Positions 8,957 through 18,519 of a DNA stretch of 64,000 nucleotides are shown one piece after another. A program made the position numbers and the translations under genes. The notes under the pieces are model-generated. The model made no database searches and was not told the origin of the DNA. It worked only from the letters and a program-made list of their open reading frames with translations. The stretch covers positions 1,054,001 to 1,118,000 of the forward strand of contig NZ_CP007770.1 of the NCBI RefSeq assembly GCF_000816185.1, written 5' to 3'. The stretch's first letter is position 1; each line of letters begins with the position of its first letter. This DNA is from Campylobacter insulaenigrae NCTC 12927. GTDB lineage: Bacteria; Campylobacterota; Campylobacteria; Campylobacterales; Campylobacteraceae.

Positions 8957-9550
8957 TTATCCTATAAATGCTTTGTATAATAAAGAAAGAGCAAAATACT
9001 CTAAAATAATTGCTGAAAAGAAATTAATATAAAAAATATGTTTATTTTTTACTAAAGTTTTAAATTTAGACACAAAAAAAGCTAAAGCAAAGATCCAAAA
9101 AATAATAAAACCTACCAATCCGCAAAGCAAAGCAAAAGAATTTTCACTCTGCACACTAAGTCCTGCTACACTCACCCAAAAACCTATCACATAAGGATTT
9201 GTTAGATTAAGAAAAAATCCTTTAGCAAAGCCTTTTATCGGGTGAGTTTTATAAATTTGATTTAAATTAATTTTTTTTGTATTTTTAAGCATTAAAAACA
9301 CCATAAAACTTAAAAATAAAAAACCAAAAATAGCTAATATTTTATGAAAAATTTCATTATCTATAAAGTTTAAAACTCCAAAATTAATCAAAATTAAAAA
9401 TAATATATCAGCATTTAAGGCTCCAAAACCTATATAAAAAGCACTTTTAAAAGATGATAAAGCCGTATTTAAAATCAAAATATTTACAGGTCCAAAGGGA
9501 ACTGACACTGCCATACCTAAAATTAGACCATTTAAAAAAATTTCTAACAT
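8957..9550 (-). CDS. LysE/RhtB-family amino-acid exporter
   Basis: A 197-residue inner-membrane protein with about six hydrophobic helices. The N-terminal GMAVSVPFGPVNILILNTAL is the LysE/RhtB signature, with the conserved GP pair. Family members export lysine, threonine, homoserine or similar compounds. Position directly before dapE suggests lysine or another diaminopimelate-related amino acid, but this is inference. It is the first gene of the minus-strand run towards thiS. Confidence 0.85.
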   Translation of the reverse strand: MLEIFLNGLILGMAVSVPFGPVNILILNTALSSFKSAFYIGFGALNADILFLILINFGVLNFIDNEIFHKILAIFGFLFLSFMVFLMLKNTKKINLNQIYKTHPIKGFAKGFFLNLTNPYVIGFWVSVAGLSVQSENSFALLCGLVGFIIFWIFALAFFVSKFKTLVKNKHIFYINFFSAIILEYFALSLLYKAFIG

Positions 9551-9629
9551 ATATTTTATATTTTCCTTGATTTAAATTTAACTAAATCTTAAACTAAAAA
9601 TTGATTTGATTAAAAGTTATTTTGTGATG

Positions 9630-9635
9630 ATTATA
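9630..9635 (-). promoter_or_regulatory. Sigma-70 -10 box for the LysE-dapE-RM-thi operon
   Basis: On the minus strand the sequence reads GATAGTATAATCATC, with a perfect TATAAT. It lies about 80 bases upstream of the exporter start, giving a leader of roughly 70 bases. As usual for Campylobacter there is no clear -35. No other good -10 box was found closer in. Confidence 0.5.
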
Positions 9636-9768
9636 CTATCTAAAATATCATTGAAGTAATATTAATTTAAAAAAAAGATTAAATGTATAAAGTGGTAACA
9701 AAAATCAAATAAAAAAAACGATTTTATAAATTAAAAATTAATAGAAATCTTTTTTAAGATTATATTTG

Positions 9769-9774
9769 TATTAT
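9769..9774 (+). promoter_or_regulatory. Possible -10 box for the chemoreceptor gene
   Basis: TATTAT preceded by a T-rich run and a TTG, about 40 bases before the ATG at 9814. The ribosome site AGGAG is at 9801-9805. The 263-base gap 9551-9813 otherwise holds only AT-rich sequence and the facing promoter at 9630; no RNA gene was seen in it. Confidence 0.3.
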
Positions 9775-9813
9775 TTGTAAAGTATCTAATAAAAATAAAA
9801 AGGAGTTTGTTTT

Positions 9814-11789
9814 ATGAATAGTTTAAAAACAAAAATTATAGCAGTTCTTTCAATAGCATTATTTGTAATTTTTACATTTTTTGGAGTATTTAGTTATCTT
9901 GATAGTGTTAATATCTTTCAACAAAAATCAAATGAAAGTCGGGAGTTTGCCTTGCAATCTGTATTAACTTATACAAATAATTATTTAGACAGAGAAAAAC
10001 AAGTTTTAATAGAAGCAGCAAACACACTACAACTTGATCCTAATATTTATCAAAGTTCAAGAATATATAGTTTTATTCAAAATATAGCCAGATCTTCTGG
10101 ATTTTATAATTTTTATTTTACTTATGTTGATAGTGGTGATTTGATTATCAGTAGTAAATCAAATAATTATGCCGATGCAGTAATTTTACTAAATCCAGAT
10201 GGAACCAAATTTAATCCAAAAGATAGAATTTGGTTTAAACAAACTATACAGGAAAAAAATACAGTAATTACAAAACCATTTGTTGATGTTGTTAGCAATG
10301 CTTTAACCTTAGGATTTTCACAACCTGTCTTTGACTCAAAAAATAAACTTATAGGTATTATTTCTGGAGATTTACCCTTAGATGTTTTTAGCAATGCTAT
10401 TAATAAATTTAAATTTTCACAATCGGCTAGAGTTCTTGTTTTTGAAGATTTATTTTATGTAACACCTGGAAAATATATTTTAGATGAGGCTGGAAAACCT
10501 TTTATTAAAGCTTTAAAAGATGGATATGAAATACATAAAGATAAAGCTTTTAAATACCACTCTTCCTTAGATAATGATGAAAGGCTCGCAACTTGTGGGA
10601 TAAGCAATATAGGTTGGAATATTTGTTTGACAAATTCTTATAATGACTACACAAAAGAATTAAAATATATTGCTGTTAAAAATTTTATATGGTTTTTAAT
10701 AGGTTTTGTTATATTGCTAAGTATAATCTACCTTACTATATCTTATCTACTCACTCCATTAAAAGATTTGAAATCTAATTTAGCAAATTTTTTCAGATAT
10801 CTTAATTATGAAGAAAAGAAATATTCACCTATTATTATTAAAACTCAAGATGAATTTAAGCAAATGGCTAATTATATCGATGAGAATATAAACGAAATAC
10901 AAAAATTAAGAGATCAAGAACATGCCATACAAGAAGATATTAACACGATAGCTAATGAAGCAAAAGAAGGTCGATTTGGAAAAATGTTGATTTTTAAATC
11001 AAAAAATCCTAGTCTTAATACACTCAAAACTTCCATTAATGAAATGAGTGCAACATTATGTGAAACCATTACTACAGATCTTTCTAGAATTTTAGAAACA
11101 TTCAAACAAGTAGAAAAAGAAAATTTTAAAGTGCAAATTACAACTCCTGTTGGTATAGAAAAAGATGTTAATACCCTCATACATAATATAGCCAAGATGC
11201 TAGTTACCTCAAAAGAGCTAGCCGATGCTTTAAACATTCATAGTCAAAATCTTAATGATTCAATCATGCAATTAGAACAAAGCTCACAACAACAAGTAAA
11301 ATCTTTAGGTTCCATATCAAGCGCTGTAGAACAAATAGCAAATTCAATGACTCATATGAATCAAAGAGGAGAAAATATTATACAACAAAGTGAGGATATT
11401 ACAAAAATAGTTAGTGTCATAAAAGAAATAGCCGAACAAACCAATCTTTTAGCTTTAAATGCAGCTATTGAAGCAGCTCGTGCTGGAGAGAACATGGACG
11501 CGGCTTTGCAGTTGTCGCTGATGAAGTTAGAAATTTAGCTGAAAGAACACAAAAAAGTCTTGATGAAATTGATGCAAATACCAATTTACTTACCCAATCT
11601 ATCAATGAAATCGTAGGTTCAATCGCAGAGCAATCTAAAGGCATAAATCATATCAATGAAAGAATTTCAGAATTAGAACTTAATACTCAAACCAATCTTG
11701 ATATTTCTCTTTCTACTTCTAAAATTAGTAATAATGTTTCAAAAATAGCTAACGAAATTTTAGAAGATGTTAACAAAAAAGAATTCTAA
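9814..11789 (+). pseudogene. Methyl-accepting chemotaxis protein (Tlp-like, dCache), frameshifted
   Basis: Layout: membrane helix at residues 7-28, a periplasmic double-Cache sensor of about 260 residues (with DRIWFKQTI and the GFSQPVFDSKNKLIGIISGDL strand region), a second helix near 291-313, HAMP, and the signalling hairpin. The reading frame runs normally to EAARAGE, then diverges to NMDAALQLSLMKLEI and stops at 11538. Removing two bases of the GAGAGA at 11486-11491 restores AGEHGRGFAVVADEVRNLAE and an open frame to a TAA at 11787-11789, giving about 657 residues, the usual size of C. jejuni Tlp2/3/4-type receptors. The break lies at the conserved hairpin tip that contacts CheA and CheW, so the 574-residue product should not signal. 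A sequencing error or a reversible slip are alternatives. Confidence 0.85.
11486..11491 (+). repeat. (GA)3 dinucleotide run at the receptor frameshift
   Basis: GAGAGA followed by A-CAT-GGA. With two GA units the codons read GGA GAA CAT GGA (G-E-H-G), the normal receptor sequence. With three the frame is lost. Confidence 0.75.
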
Positions 11790-11810
11790 TGAGATTTACT
11801 CTCATTAGAA
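11784..11810 (-). terminator. Hairpin terminator between the receptor and mutS2
   Basis: An 11-bp perfect stem (TTCTAATGAGA at 11784-11794 with 11800-11810) and a five-base loop. Read on the minus strand the stem is followed after a few bases by six T residues (11775-11780), so it suits termination after mutS2. The receptor stop TAA (11787-11789) is inside the left arm. Confidence 0.65.
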
Positions 11811-11812
11811 AA

Positions 11813-14011
11813 TCAAAGCTTAACTACCTTAGCGCCAAATCCACCTTGATTAAATGGCGCATCGCTAAAACTTTTTACGCTTTTATGAGCTTTTAAAAAT
11901 TCTCTCACCGCAAAAGCTAATTTTCCTGTGCCTATGCCATGATACACCACAACCTCATCAAAACCAGCTATAAGTGCATCTGAAATAAACTTATCAAGCC
12001 TTTCTATAGCCTCATCGCTTCTAAGTCCATGTAAATCTAAAGTCATATTTAAAGTATTTGGACGTGTTATATTTATACTTGATTTTACCTTTTGTGTAGG
12101 AATTTGATTACTCTTTTTAAGAAGTTTTAGCGGTACACGCAAACTCAGCCCATCACTTTGAATCATTACATCATTTTTTGAAATAGCTGTAATTTTTCCT
12201 TTAATTTTTTCGTATTTTACAAAATCTCCTACTCTAAATTCTTCGTTTTGTTCCATACTCGGTAGAATAATACTTTTTTTAAATTCATTTGCTTTATTTA
12301 AACTTCTTTGTTTTTCTTTAGTATCTTTAAGACTAATGGTTTTTTTAGCTTCTTGTATGGCTTGATGATATTTAAATTCTAAATTCGAAATAAGTTTTTT
12401 AAATTCTTGTTCATTTTTTTCTTTTTGATCTTTAAGTGAAAGTAAAATTTCATCAACTTTAACTTCTTTCATTTCAAGTTCCTGACTTTTCTTACGCAAG
12501 CTAAGCTCTAAATTAATATTTTTACTTACCATTTCTTCTAAATTCTCTTTATCTTCTCCATAAAGTTTTTTAGCATTTTGTACTAAATTAGCACTTATTC
12601 CATATCTTAAAGCTGTTTCAAAAGCATAAGATTTACCTATAGTACCTTTTAAAAACTCATATTTTGGCCTTGAAAGCTCTTCATCATACAAAGCTGCTAA
12701 AAGTTCTACTTGTGAATTTTTAGCCAAAAGCATAGCAAGACGCTTATGATGAGTGGTAATTATAATTTTATTATCATGCTTAATTAAATGCGTAATTAAC
12801 TCATTATATAAACATGCAGCTTCCTCAAAATCTGTTCCAAGCTCTATTTCATCTATACCTAGTAAAATATTTTTTTTATTAAAAAGTTTAGAAAAATGCA
12901 ACATTCTTCCTGCAAAAGTAGAAATATCATTTTTTACATTTTGAGGATCTTCTAAAATTGCATCAAATTCTTTAAAATTTCCTATCTGACTTTTTTGAGC
13001 ATTAATCTTCATAGGAAGCAAGTATTTAGCAAGTAAAGCAGCGCTTAAAATACCTTTTAAAAGCATCGATTTACCGCCTGCATTAACCCCTGTAATAATC
13101 AATACCTTTTGAGAAAAATTTACATCCACACTCTTTGCATTTTTTAAAGCTGGGTGTGCAAAATTATATAATTTTAAATTACTAGAATTATCTGTTAAAA
13201 CAAATTCAAAATCATTTTTCTTAGCCATCAAAACCCTAGCGCTATAATGATCAAATAAATCAAAAGCTTGATTAATAAATTTTAAAAACATCAAATTTTT
13301 ATAAAAAATTAAACTAATTTTTTTAGCATATTCATAAAAAATTTCTTCTTTTGCATCTTTTATCTCATCAATTTGACTTTGAATTTTTTCTACACTTAAA
13401 GGTACTACATAAAAACCACCACTGCTACTTCTACCTATAATTTTAGCTTTTAAAGCATGGTTAAATCCACCACGCAAAAGTAAAGCTTCCATACCATTTA
13501 TGAGATGAACTTGAGTATCTATTAAATACGCACTAAGATTTTTTGTATAAGTAAGTTTTTTAAATTCAGCCACCAAGCTTTCTTTTTTCATTTTTAGTGC
13601 TAAATTTAAATTAATAAGTCTCTCATCAATACTTTCTTTAATTTCACCTTTTTCATCAAAATATTCTATAAATTCTATAATGCTTTGTGGAATTTCTATT
13701 TTTAAAAGCCATTCTCTTAAACTTTCATCGAATTTTAAACCTTTTAAATAATTAAAATACATACAAATTTTTATAAATTCAAAGCTTTGATTTAAATGTA
13801 AAATTCCTTGTTTGCTAAGATGAGTTAATGCAGTATTTAAATTCCCAATTATTGGCGGTGGAGTAAAATCTATCAAACAAAGTTCATTAATCCTTTTAAA
13901 ATGAAGCTTGCTATCGCCTTGCAAAAATATCTCTTTATCTCTAGCAAATAAATTTTTAAAGTCTTTTATATAAATATCTAGATCAAGTTTTTTAAAAAAT
14001 TGCTCTTGCAT
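11813..14011 (-). CDS. mutS2: MutS2 ATPase/endonuclease with C-terminal Smr domain
   Basis: About 732 residues. It has the MutS core ATPase without the mismatch-recognition domain: Walker A GVNAGGKSMLL and Walker B GIDEIELGTDFEE, then a long charged coiled coil, and a C-terminal Smr nuclease domain with LDLHGLRSDEA and VVVYHGIGTGKL. MutS2 proteins suppress recombination or act on collided ribosomes depending on the species. The frame is open from a TTG at 14044 inside the upstream gene. The ATG at 14011, one base after that gene's stop, gives the expected length and is preferred. Confidence 0.93.
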   Translation of the reverse strand: MQEQFFKKLDLDIYIKDFKNLFARDKEIFLQGDSKLHFKRINELCLIDFTPPPIIGNLNTALTHLSKQGILHLNQSFEFIKICMYFNYLKGLKFDESLREWLLKIEIPQSIIEFIEYFDEKGEIKESIDERLINLNLALKMKKESLVAEFKKLTYTKNLSAYLIDTQVHLINGMEALLLRGGFNHALKAKIIGRSSSGGFYVVPLSVEKIQSQIDEIKDAKEEIFYEYAKKISLIFYKNLMFLKFINQAFDLFDHYSARVLMAKKNDFEFVLTDNSSNLKLYNFAHPALKNAKSVDVNFSQKVLIITGVNAGGKSMLLKGILSAALLAKYLLPMKINAQKSQIGNFKEFDAILEDPQNVKNDISTFAGRMLHFSKLFNKKNILLGIDEIELGTDFEEAACLYNELITHLIKHDNKIIITTHHKRLAMLLAKNSQVELLAALYDEELSRPKYEFLKGTIGKSYAFETALRYGISANLVQNAKKLYGEDKENLEEMVSKNINLELSLRKKSQELEMKEVKVDEILLSLKDQKEKNEQEFKKLISNLEFKYHQAIQEAKKTISLKDTKEKQRSLNKANEFKKSIILPSMEQNEEFRVGDFVKYEKIKGKITAISKNDVMIQSDGLSLRVPLKLLKKSNQIPTQKVKSSINITRPNTLNMTLDLHGLRSDEAIERLDKFISDALIAGFDEVVVYHGIGTGKLAFAVREFLKAHKSVKSFSDAPFNQGGFGAKVVKL

Positions 14012-14012
14012 T

Positions 14013-14360
14013 TTATCGAACCAACTGGCATTCTTTAATATCAAAAATCAAAGCTTTAAATTGTTTATTTTTACCATTTGAAATAAAACTCTGCGTTCCA
14101 TGTTCAAAATTAAAATATTCTTTGCTTATATTGATATCTTTACATTTTAAACTTTGTCCTTGTAAAAATGCATTAAGTATTTCTTTTTTTACAACTCCAC
14201 TTCTTGTAGCACTTAGCTCAAATTTAATTGCAAAAATAGTAGCCAAAATCAATATTAAAACTAAAAGATAATTACCGATCTTGCCAATTTTTTTACGCAA
14301 AAATACAAAAAAAAGCAAAACCACAAAAAAAACTAAAACATACAAGATAATTTTAAACAT
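14013..14360 (-). CDS. Small membrane protein of unknown function between murC and mutS2
   Basis: 115 residues with two N-terminal membrane helices (about 3-22 and 31-48) separated by a basic loop (RKKIGKIG), then a hydrophilic tail of about 65 residues. Two Cys (in KCKDI and KECQL) lie in the tail. No known domain is recognised. A strong AGGGGA ribosome site precedes the ATG by five bases. The start overlaps the murC stop by eight bases and the stop is one base before the mutS2 start, so it is a coupled member of this operon. I recall the same position in C. jejuni (Cj1053c). Confidence 0.75.
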   Translation of the reverse strand: MFKIILYVLVFFVVLLFFVFLRKKIGKIGNYLLVLILILATIFAIKFELSATRSGVVKKEILNAFLQGQSLKCKDINISKEYFNFEHGTQSFISNGKNKQFKALIFDIKECQLVR

Positions 14361-15645
14361 ATTTTCCCCTGAGTTTTGTACTTATATCACCTGCACCAAA
14401 ACCAATAACCAAGCCACTTTCAATCAAGATATCATCAAGGTAAATAACACTTTGCTCTCTTTTAATTTCTTTTATGAATTTGGCTTTTGGGAAATATTTT
14501 TGCATATTAATTTCTATTTTAGATTCTCCTGCTGCATATACAGGCAGAATATAAAGCTCATCAACTTCTCTTAAAACTTCACTAAAATACTCTATATTAG
14601 CATTTAAGCGAGTATAGCGATGGGGCTCAAAAATGGCTATATTTTTTTTATATCCAGCTAATCTTGCATACTCACTAGCCGCTTTTAAAGTGGTTTTAAT
14701 TTCAGTTGGATGATGTCCATAATCATCAATCAAAGCCATTTTATCATTTGCAAATAAAATATCAAACCTTTTCTTAATACCTTGATAATTATGTATTTTT
14801 TTACGAATTTGTTCTGTGTTTAAAAATTCACTTGCAGCCAAAATAGCCAAAGCAGCGTCCATTGCCATATGTTCGCCCATACCAAAAACGCTAAATTCTC
14901 CTAAATTTTTAAGTGTAAAATAAGTTCTAGGTTTGAAATCTTCTACTTTCATATAAATATTTGTAATATCTTTACTAGGATAAAGCTTTTTAGCATTATT
15001 TAAATTTAAACTTGCTAAAAATTCATCTTCAGCATTAATCACTTGAATTTTAGACAAATGCAAAAAGTCCTCATAAGCCTTGTGTAATTTTGCAAGATCA
15101 TTTCCATAATGGTCTAAATGCTCTGCTTCCACATTAGTAACTATAGCTAAATATGGATTTGAATTTAAAAAAGAACTATCACTTTCATCAGCTTCAAAAA
15201 TGAGATTTTCACTTTCCTTATAAAGCATATTGGTGCCACTTTCTTTTAAAACCGCACCAATGATTACAGAAGCTTCTATTAAGCTTGCTAAAATACTTGA
15301 AGTCGTGCTTTTTCCATGAGCTCCCGCAACTGCAAAAACTCTTTTATCTTTTAAAATCATAGGCAAGGCTTCTTTTCTTGAAAGTGTTGTAATATTTTGA
15401 TTTTTTGCGCTAATTAACTCTTCATTGTCTTCTTTAATAGCAGCTGAATATACTACTAAATCCACATCTTTAACATTGTCTTTATGATGAGGAATTTTTA
15501 TATTTATGCCTTCTTTTTCTAATTCTTTTGTAGTTTTACTTTCTTTGATATCAGAACCACTAATTTTAAAGCCTTGTTCTTTTAAAAATCTCGCTAAAGC
15601 TGAAATTCCAATACCACCTATACCTATAAAATGAACTTTTTGCAT
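14353..15645 (-). CDS. murC: UDP-N-acetylmuramate--L-alanine ligase MurC
   Basis: 430 residues. It adds L-alanine to UDP-MurNAc, the first peptide step of peptidoglycan synthesis in the cytoplasm. The N-terminal Rossmann loop HFIGIGGIGISALA is followed by the ATP loop GAHGKSTTSS and the Mur-family centre EADESDSSFL. A later DDYGHHPTEI is the conserved MurC signature. The ribosome site GAGG lies six bases before the ATG inside a hairpin (15648-15677). Confidence 0.96.
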   Translation of the reverse strand: MQKVHFIGIGGIGISALARFLKEQGFKISGSDIKESKTTKELEKEGINIKIPHHKDNVKDVDLVVYSAAIKEDNEELISAKNQNITTLSRKEALPMILKDKRVFAVAGAHGKSTTSSILASLIEASVIIGAVLKESGTNMLYKESENLIFEADESDSSFLNSNPYLAIVTNVEAEHLDHYGNDLAKLHKAYEDFLHLSKIQVINAEDEFLASLNLNNAKKLYPSKDITNIYMKVEDFKPRTYFTLKNLGEFSVFGMGEHMAMDAALAILAASEFLNTEQIRKKIHNYQGIKKRFDILFANDKMALIDDYGHHPTEIKTTLKAASEYARLAGYKKNIAIFEPHRYTRLNANIEYFSEVLREVDELYILPVYAAGESKIEINMQKYFPKAKFIKEIKREQSVIYLDDILIESGLVIGFGAGDISTKLRGKYV

Positions 15646-15647
15646 TA

Positions 15648-15677
15648 TTGCCTCAAATTTTTCAAAATTTAAGGCAA
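15648..15677 (-). promoter_or_regulatory. Leader hairpin covering the murC ribosome site
   Basis: Bases 15648-15661 pair with 15664-15677 over 14 positions with one non-Watson-Crick pair. The murC Shine-Dalgarno GAGG (complement of 15651-15654) is in the arm next to the start codon. It could instead be a weak terminator for the upstream sulfatase-family gene, although no T-run follows it on the minus strand. Confidence 0.45.
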
Positions 15678-15678
15678 A

Positions 15679-15684
15679 ATTCTA
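15679..15684 (-). promoter_or_regulatory. Possible -10 box for murC
   Basis: TAGAAT on the minus strand, about 35 bases upstream of the murC ATG. Transcription would begin inside the hairpin at 15648-15677, placing that structure at the extreme 5' end of the message. Confidence 0.35.
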
Positions 15685-15721
15685 TCATTTATTTACTAAA
15701 AATAAAATATAGCTAAAATAT

Positions 15722-17695
15722 TTATTCTATTAATCCTAAACGAATTCCTAGAAAATAAAAATTTAATTCTTGATATTTTTTTGCAAAATCTTTATGATAA
15801 GAATCCAAATCAAAAGCTTCATTTGTATCTTTCAAACTTGTATTTTTTTCAAAGCGATAACCTTTAAAACTATTTACAGGATACACTCCGTTTTCATCCA
15901 CCCATACAACATCATTAAAACCAAATTCAAGTTTTTTATCACTTGGAGTTCTTAGCATACTTTTACCACCCAAACTCAAATAATCTACATTATCTAAGCT
16001 AAGAGCATACAAAGTAGGAAAAATGTCCTTATGCGAGCCAATACGATTTTTATCATAATATATATCTTTTTGTAAATTCTTAGGCACATAAAGATAAAAA
16101 GGTACACTATATGCAAAAGCTTTTTGGGTTTTTGCATCCATACTCATTTCTCTTACACGATGATCACCAGTAGCTGCTATAATAACACTATCTTTAAAAG
16201 AGCTTTGTTTAATTTTATCTAAGAACTTTCCAAATTCATCATTAGCATAAGTGTAAGCTTTTATAATGTTATTTTGTTTTTCCTCATTATAAGGAAGTAA
16301 ATCTAATAATCCTTTGTGGGTATTTTTTAAAATATTTTCATCAAAATGTGATATCTTGTATGGTGGATGATTTGAGATAGTAAGAGATATAATTAAAGTA
16401 TTATGTGGATTTTTTTCTAATAAATCATAAACTTTTTTATATAAAAATTCATCAGCTACTCCATAACCATTTTCACTTTCTTTAGCACCATTAAATTCTC
16501 TTATTAAAATATTTTCATCTATGATTTCATCAACACCTAGTACACTTAAATAACTTCTTATATTTTGCCAAGCACCATTACCAGCACTCACAAAAATAAT
16601 TTTATAACCTTGCTGCTTATAAAGTTCTATAGGAGTATATTTTAAATATGTTTTTTGAAATTTACTTGTTGAAATATTTGCAAAAGGACTAAGAAAAAAT
16701 AAATTTGCAAAGCTTGGAATAGTTCCATTAGTGGAACTTAAAAATTTTTGAAAAACAAAATCTTGTTTAAAATGTCTATCTAAAGCACCTAAATAATTAT
16801 GCTCTTCATCTTTAAAATCTGCCAAATTCCAGCCAAAACTTTCCATAAAATTTATAAAAATACTAGGACGGAAATTTTTAGCGTATTCATTATGAGGACT
16901 CTTTGACCAATACATAAAAAGCTCATTTTGCAAATTTTCAGCTTGCGTATGAGTGATAAAATTCATTTTTTCTTCTTCTTTATATTGTTTATAAGCCCAA
17001 CTAAAAGCCATAACAGGATTTAACATTACATCATTTATAACCTTAAATTCACTAAAGGAATAATTTTGTACATTAATGGCAACATGTTTAAAAGGTCCTC
17101 TTAGAGCTACAATATAAACACATACCAATACAATATTTAAAAAAATTAAAGTTGGCATTTTGAATTTTATGGGTTTTAATTTTAAATTTAAAATTCTTGT
17201 ATTAATAAATACACAAAACGCACAAAAAACAATCATTATTAAAGTAATTTTTATCAAAGGATAATCAGAGATGATGATATCATAAATAGCTTGAGTGTTT
17301 TCATCTTTTACACTAAAAAGAAAAATATCAAATTTACTTTTATAAATTTCATAATAATAGTATTTTGCATAAGAAAATCCTATACTTAACACAGCAACAA
17401 AAATTACGTAGATATTAGAAAAAATAAAATAAAACTTCTTTCCTTGCATCGTCAATTTTTGATTTTTTATATTACAAAAAAATAAAGTAAAAAATCCACA
17501 TAATAAAAGCGGCAAAAAGATAGCACTTAAAAATCTTATATCATGAAATAATCCCAAAGAATACATCATAACAATTTCACTTGAAGTTGATAAATTCTCC
17601 GGAATAAAATCCACTTGCATTAAAAAACGATTTAAAGCAAAAACAATAGAAAATAAAACACTAAAAATGGAAATTTGTAATAAAACTTTTCTCAT
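15722..17695 (-). CDS. LtaS-like sulfatase-fold membrane phosphotransferase
   Basis: About 657 residues: five predicted N-terminal membrane helices (first 220 residues) followed by a periplasmic alkaline-phosphatase/sulfatase domain. Landmarks are INFMESFGWN (metal-ligand Glu region), TNGTIPSF (nucleophile Thr), SLTISNHPPY, and ATGDHRVREMS with the late Asp-His pair. Proteins of this build move phosphoglycerol or phosphoethanolamine groups from lipids to envelope polymers; the acceptor here is unknown. The frame opens at 17707, but an AGG within that first codon group lies seven bases before the second ATG, so 17695 is the better start. Confidence 0.85.
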   Translation of the reverse strand: MRKVLLQISIFSVLFSIVFALNRFLMQVDFIPENLSTSSEIVMMYSLGLFHDIRFLSAIFLPLLLCGFFTLFFCNIKNQKLTMQGKKFYFIFSNIYVIFVAVLSIGFSYAKYYYYEIYKSKFDIFLFSVKDENTQAIYDIIISDYPLIKITLIMIVFCAFCVFINTRILNLKLKPIKFKMPTLIFLNIVLVCVYIVALRGPFKHVAINVQNYSFSEFKVINDVMLNPVMAFSWAYKQYKEEEKMNFITHTQAENLQNELFMYWSKSPHNEYAKNFRPSIFINFMESFGWNLADFKDEEHNYLGALDRHFKQDFVFQKFLSSTNGTIPSFANLFFLSPFANISTSKFQKTYLKYTPIELYKQQGYKIIFVSAGNGAWQNIRSYLSVLGVDEIIDENILIREFNGAKESENGYGVADEFLYKKVYDLLEKNPHNTLIISLTISNHPPYKISHFDENILKNTHKGLLDLLPYNEEKQNNIIKAYTYANDEFGKFLDKIKQSSFKDSVIIAATGDHRVREMSMDAKTQKAFAYSVPFYLYVPKNLQKDIYYDKNRIGSHKDIFPTLYALSLDNVDYLSLGGKSMLRTPSDKKLEFGFNDVVWVDENGVYPVNSFKGYRFEKNTSLKDTNEAFDLDSYHKDFAKKYQELNFYFLGIRLGLIE

Positions 17696-17739
17696 AAAAA
17701 ACCTCATTAATACTTAAACAATTTTGTTGTTTTAAAAAT

Positions 17740-18519
17740 TTATAAAAAATTCCTAATTATTTTTTCAAATTCCCAAACTTTTCTTGCTTCATCAGCTTTT
17801 TGAGGTTCCACAATTAGCATCTCTTCCTTATCTGTAAGCCTATCTTGCACCTCCCCAAAAGCATTGATAAAGAAAGTATCACCATAAAAATTCCAACCAT
17901 CTTTAAGCTTACCAATGCGATTAACTCTTAAAATATTTGTTGAATTTAAAAAAGCTCTAGTTTTTAAAAGCTCTAACCATCTTTGATTACTCTCAAAAGT
18001 ACTAGCTGTAGGAATAATAACTAAGTCTATCTTTTTTTTCATAATCATCTGCCAAAAAATATCAAAATGTGCCTCAAATCCAAAAAGCAAAGCACATTTT
18101 AAATTTTCATAGCTAAAAGTAAAAAGCTTAATATGTTCATTTTTTTTATTTTGAAAAAATTTATCCTCATTCCAGTGTGCATAAGGCATTAAAATTTGTT
18201 GCTCATAGTTTTTAACACCTTTAGAAGATACCTTAAGACAAAATTTACGACAACCTTTAGCATCTACACTCACAAAGGGAGCGATAATTTCTAAATCATA
18301 TTTATTTGCTAAACGAATTAAACTTTCTTTTTTACTCTCACTTTGCTCTTTTATCATTGATTTTGGCATAGTAATAAGCTCAGTAAAAAAGCTATTTAAA
18401 ACATATTCACCTAAAACTACCAAATTCGCACCATTATCTTTAGCAATTTTTAAATAATAATCAAGTCTTGATTCGCTCAATGCTAAAGTAGGAAATTGTA
18501 AAGCAACAATACTACTCAT
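17740..18519 (-). CDS. Nitrilase-fold (carbon-nitrogen hydrolase) protein lacking the catalytic cysteine
   Basis: About 259 residues with the nitrilase alpha-beta-beta-alpha fold. The catalytic Glu (GEYVLNSFF, about residue 38) and Lys (HWNEDKFF, about 120) are present. The Cys that normally sits in an ICYDxRFPE-type strand is replaced: the strand reads [14 protein letters not shown], with Gly at the Cys position and a Cys only five residues earlier. The enzyme may be inactive, regulatory, or use a shifted Cys. From memory the same LFGFE sequence occurs in C. jejuni and Helicobacter relatives, so it is likely fixed in the lineage. The ATG at 18519 overlaps the end of xseB by eight bases; a TTG one codon upstream is less likely. 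Confidence 0.75.
   Translation of the reverse strand: MSSIVALQFPTLALSESRLDYYLKIAKDNGANLVVLGEYVLNSFFTELITMPKSMIKEQSESKKESLIRLANKYDLEIIAPFVSVDAKGCRKFCLKVSSKGVKNYEQQILMPYAHWNEDKFFQNKKNEHIKLFTFSYENLKCALLFGFEAHFDIFWQMIMKKKIDLVIIPTASTFESNQRWLELLKTRAFLNSTNILRVNRIGKLKDGWNFYGDTFFINAFGEVQDRLTDKEEMLIVEPQKADEARKVWEFEKIIRNFL

Noticed and set aside
9551-9813. TPP riboswitch or small RNA controlling the thi operon
   Set aside because: The leader is plain AT-rich sequence with no recognisable thi-box core; thiS itself has no leader because it overlaps the preceding gene.
10914-11237. Minus-strand open frame inside the chemoreceptor
   Set aside because: It is antisense to a conserved receptor region and resembles no protein.
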